This document shows, one piece after another, positions 61,283 through 64,000 of a stretch of 64,000 nucleotides of DNA. Position numbers and translations under genes: made by a program. Position 1 is the stretch's first letter. Each line of letters opens with the position of its first letter. The stretch is from the NCBI GenBank assembly GCA_003259005.1, contig QLII01000003.1, positions 1-64,000 on the forward strand, in the 5' to 3' direction. Source of the DNA: Spirosoma telluris. GTDB lineage: Bacteria > Bacteroidota > Bacteroidia > Cytophagales > Spirosomataceae. The notes beneath the pieces are model-generated. The model did not search any database, was not told where the DNA came from, and saw only the letters and a program-made list of their open reading frames with translations.

Positions 61283-61374
61283 TGGCCCCTTGCCGTCGCT
61301 TTTCATGGGTTTTGTTCTGTTGCAACCGACGTTAAGCGAGTTCTCAACGGTAGAAAACTCGCTTAACGTGATGC

Positions 61375-63401
61375 CTAAAATTTCATATTTTGAATCCGTA
61401 CAGCGTTTAAAATAGCGAGCATTGCCACCCCCACATCCGCAAAGACGGCTTCCCACATGGAAGCCAGACCGCCCGCTCCCAGAATCAGCACAATGGCTTT
61501 AACCACTAATGACAAGGTAATATTCTGCCAGACAATTCGCCGGGTGGCCCGACCGATTCTGACGGCGGTGGCTATTTTAGCAGGCTCGTCATTTTGAATA
61601 ATCACATCAGCGGTTTCGATGGTGGCATCCGAGCCAAGGCCCCCATTGCGATCCCAACATCGGCCAATGCTACGACCGGCGCATCGTTTACACCATCCCC
61701 GACAAAAGCCAGTTTTCGTTTTGGTTCGCCTGCATTGATCGCTTTTAGTTTTTCGACTTGGGCCACTTTATCTTCGGGTAACAAGTCACCATGCCACTCA
61801 TCCACACCCACCTGTTTAGCGACAGCCTCCACAACAGCCGCTTTATCACCTGACAGCATGACGGTACGAATCCCATCCTGCTTTAAGCTGGTAACAGCCC
61901 CAGCCGCATCCGGTTTGATTTCGTCTGCAATCGTGAAATAGCCTGCAAACTGTCCGTCGATGGCAGTCATCACAACGGTAAAGGGGATTTGGGTCAGCAA
62001 TTCATCAAACGCAACATTAAATTTACGAAGCAGTTTTGCGTTTCCGGCCAGCATGTCTTTGCCATCTACGCGCCCTTTCAGACCGTGACCGGGTATTTCT
62101 TCGACATCCTCCACCAGCAGGGTCTCATACACTTTATCGGCATAGGCCAAGATAGCGGTGGCCACTGGATGCGTCGATTTGCTTTCTAAGGCGGCTGTCA
62201 ATCGCGCCAGTTGGCCCACCTCCATCCCAACGGGTTTTACTTCCTGTACGTTGAAAACCCCTTTGGTGAGCGTTCCCGTTTTATCCATGACAACGATCTT
62301 AAGTTGGGTCATCAAATCCAGAAACACGGAACCCTTGAACAAGATACCCTGTTTCGATCCGGCTCCTATCCCGCCGAAATAGCCGAGCGGTATAGAAATA
62401 ACCAACGCACAAGGACAGCCAATAACCAGGAATACCAAGCCCCGATAAAGCCAGTCCTGAAACCGATAATCAGCGACGAAAAAGTAAGGAACCAGGGTAA
62501 TCAACAAGGCCAGCCCGCAAATGGCTGGGGTATAGATTTTGGCAAAGCGAGCAATGAATTCCTGTGTTTGTGCTTTGCGGCCTGTCGCCTGTTGCACGAG
62601 CTTGAGAATCCGCGACAGTTTGGAATCCTGGTAAGGAGTGGTTACGTCCATATCAACGACCGACTGCCGATTAATCATACCGGCCAGGATCGCTTCCCCT
62701 TTCCGAATGGTGCGCGGTACGCTTTCGCCGGTAAGAGCCGCTGTATCGAAGGAGCCATTGTCTGAACGCATGGTTCCATCCAGGCCCACCTTTTCGCCCG
62801 GTTTGATTTGTACCACCTCACCAACAGCGACATTTGCGGCCTGCACAAGCTGGGCTTTTCCGTTCCTGAGAATGGTTACCTGATCGGGGCGAACATCTAA
62901 CAACGCTTTGATGGATCGGCGTGCCCGCATTACCGCAGCATCTTGAAACAGCTCGCCAACCGTATAGAAAAGCATCACCGCGACCCCTTCCGGGTACTCC
63001 CCGATTCCGAAAGCCCCCAGCGTTGCGACACCCATCAAAAAGAATTCGGTAAACACATCCTGTTGCCGAATGCGGCTCCAAGCCCGTTTGAGTACCGGCC
63101 AGCCAACGGGTAAATAAGCCACGATATACCAAGCCAGTCGGATAGGCCCCGCGAACCACTGAAATCGCATCGGCGCATCGGTCGATTCAACTTTAACAAA
63201 ATGATCGAAAGTTAGGCCGCCTAGCAGTAATACCAGACTAATGACAGCCGGGGCATAGGTTCGCCAGGTTTCCTGATGGCCTTTTTCGGCTGGGGAGGCT
63301 TCGGCGGCTGGTGTTGTTCCTGACTCAATCAGCTCTATATCGGACTCATCATCCTCTAGTGAACCATCCGTGTGATTATGATCGTTTGCCATAAATGTCA
63401 A
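61375..63401 (-). CDS. Heavy-metal translocating P-type ATPase (Zn/Cd/Pb type), one frameshift
   Basis: This inner-membrane pump exports divalent metal ions using ATP. A His/Asp-rich leader (ANDHNHTDG) replaces the usual metal-binding domain. Membrane helices follow, then the actuator motif TGESVPR, the metal channel GCPCALVIS, the phosphorylation site DKTGTLTKG, SHPVA (HP motif) and GDGVNDAPV. The CPC motif and lack of a Cys-rich domain favour a Zn/Cd/Co-type pump. The frame is lost near 61634-61635, where one base added gives GALGSDATIETADVII and the last helices. The start may be 63401 or the ATG at 63392. It is convergent with the preceding secreted-protein gene. Confidence 0.92.
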
Positions 63402-63485
63402 AATTTGATGAAAAATTTAGTAAGGCTAACCCCAACAGGGCATACTGGTAATCAAATTATCGTTCTGACCCTGCTGGGTTGTGCT

Positions 63486-64000
63486 TTAATTGAGAAGCAA
63501 TTTTAAGCTGCCATTTGCCACAAAGCCTTCCAGCGGTGCCCAGACTTCCCGGAAGGAAGGTTGCACCACCGGAGGCAGTACCACCGGGCTATAGCGATCC
63601 TGCCGGATGTTGCCGATGTTTTCCAGGTTGGCGAAGATGCTGAAATGCTTCCACCGCCGTTCCCCCATGATTCCCAATAACCAAAATGGACTCGAATACT
63701 CCCCGGTGGAAAGTGCTTTTCGTCCATTGTAGTAGGCTTCGAGGCCCAGCCGAAACTTGCCTTCCAATTCATAGACAGCCACCAGGTTAACCCGGTGTTT
63801 GGCCGTGAGCGGAATCGGGCTGTTATATTCCTCTCCGGTGTATCTCCGGCGCGTATCCACCAGGCTATAGCCTGCATACAGTTTGAAGGCTTCATAGCCA
63901 ATACGCACATTGGTTTCCAAACCCCGGCTATCAATCGGGCCGTTGGCATTGGAAAACTGATACACCGCCGAATTCGGCCCGGTGGGAATAATGGCCGGAA
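63486..64000 (-). CDS. C-terminal part of a TonB-dependent receptor, continues past the window
   Basis: The last 170 or so residues of an outer-membrane beta barrel are present. Strands include LKLYAGYSL-type aromatic patterns (FKLYAGYSLVDTRRRYTG), HRVNLVAVYELEGKFRLGLE and FSIFANLENIGNIRQDRYSP, and the protein ends in LKLLLN. It is codirectional with and 84 bases upstream of the metal ATPase, so it may import or sense a metal complex, as in CusC/TonB pairs near heavy-metal pumps. The substrate is not readable from this fragment. Confidence 0.8.
   Translation of the reverse strand, partial: PAIIPTGPNSAVYQFSNANGPIDSRGLETNVRIGYEAFKLYAGYSLVDTRRRYTGEEYNSPIPLTAKHRVNLVAVYELEGKFRLGLEAYYNGRKALSTGEYSSPFWLLGIMGERRWKHFSIFANLENIGNIRQDRYSPVVLPPVVQPSFREVWAPLEGFVANGSLKLLLN

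Noticed and set aside
61594..62883. Plus-strand open frames opposite the metal P-type ATPase
   Set aside because: The ATPase motifs fix the coding strand as minus; these frames have no family features.
1..64000. CRISPR arrays, tRNA or rRNA genes
   Set aside because: No regularly spaced repeats and no cloverleaf or rRNA-like sequence were seen, although a computed search could still find a tRNA.

Overview
The window comes from a Bacteroidota genome, most likely order Cytophagales and close to Spirosoma and its relatives. The signs are an ECF sigma factor with a FecR anti-sigma factor, a SusC/SusD pair, secreted glycoside hydrolases with NPCBM and Ig-like modules, weak Shine-Dalgarno sites, and a TTG-N19-TAnnTTTG type promoter. 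The taxonomic call is inferred from gene content only.

Layout. 1-3.9 kb: the right end of a Tn3-family transposon, abutting a broken rve-type transposase. 4.2-28.8 kb: a polysaccharide utilisation locus. A divergent sigma/FecR pair senses substrate through a SusC receptor with an STN domain. SusD and a lipoprotein follow, then a run of secreted enzymes: an SGNH esterase, a GH27-type alpha-galactosidase, a GH29 alpha-L-fucosidase, a TIM-barrel isomerase, a cytochrome c/beta-propeller dehydrogenase, a three-module esterase, an enolase-superfamily enzyme, a jelly-roll-like protein and a beta-helix protein. Together they fit breakdown of an acetylated, fucosylated and galactosylated plant polysaccharide. 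28.8-55.8 kb: an accessory island bounded by insertion sequences, a truncated secreted-protein gene and a tyrosine recombinase. It is packed with probable anti-phage genes. 56.3-63.4 kb: arsenic and heavy-metal resistance (ArsR, ArsM, ArsC, Acr3, phosphoesterase, P-type ATPase). The window ends inside a TonB-dependent receptor.

The most interesting locus is 36.2-45.7 kb. A divergent WYL regulator faces an operon encoding a metallo-beta-lactamase-fold protein with a Gly/Ser/Ala-rich tail ending in glycine, an E2-E1-JAB ubiquitin-like conjugation protein, a membrane-anchored patatin-like phospholipase and, after a short gap, a 1085-residue protein of unknown function. It resembles type II CBASS with the nucleotidyltransferase replaced by a metallo-beta-lactamase-fold protein. 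Other defence candidates are a 1268-residue protein with a PD-(D/E)xK-like start, a class II Fic protein, an AAA ATPase/DUF4276 TOPRIM-like pair, and a zinc-hook SMC-like ATPase ending in an RNxxxH (HEPN-like) motif.

Caution on gene integrity. More than 25 genes are split by apparent single-base shifts. Almost all are one-base losses, mostly in G or C runs, and every repaired gene returns to a whole number of codons and normal family length. I read these mainly as sequence or assembly errors, so split genes are annotated as one CDS with the break position stated.
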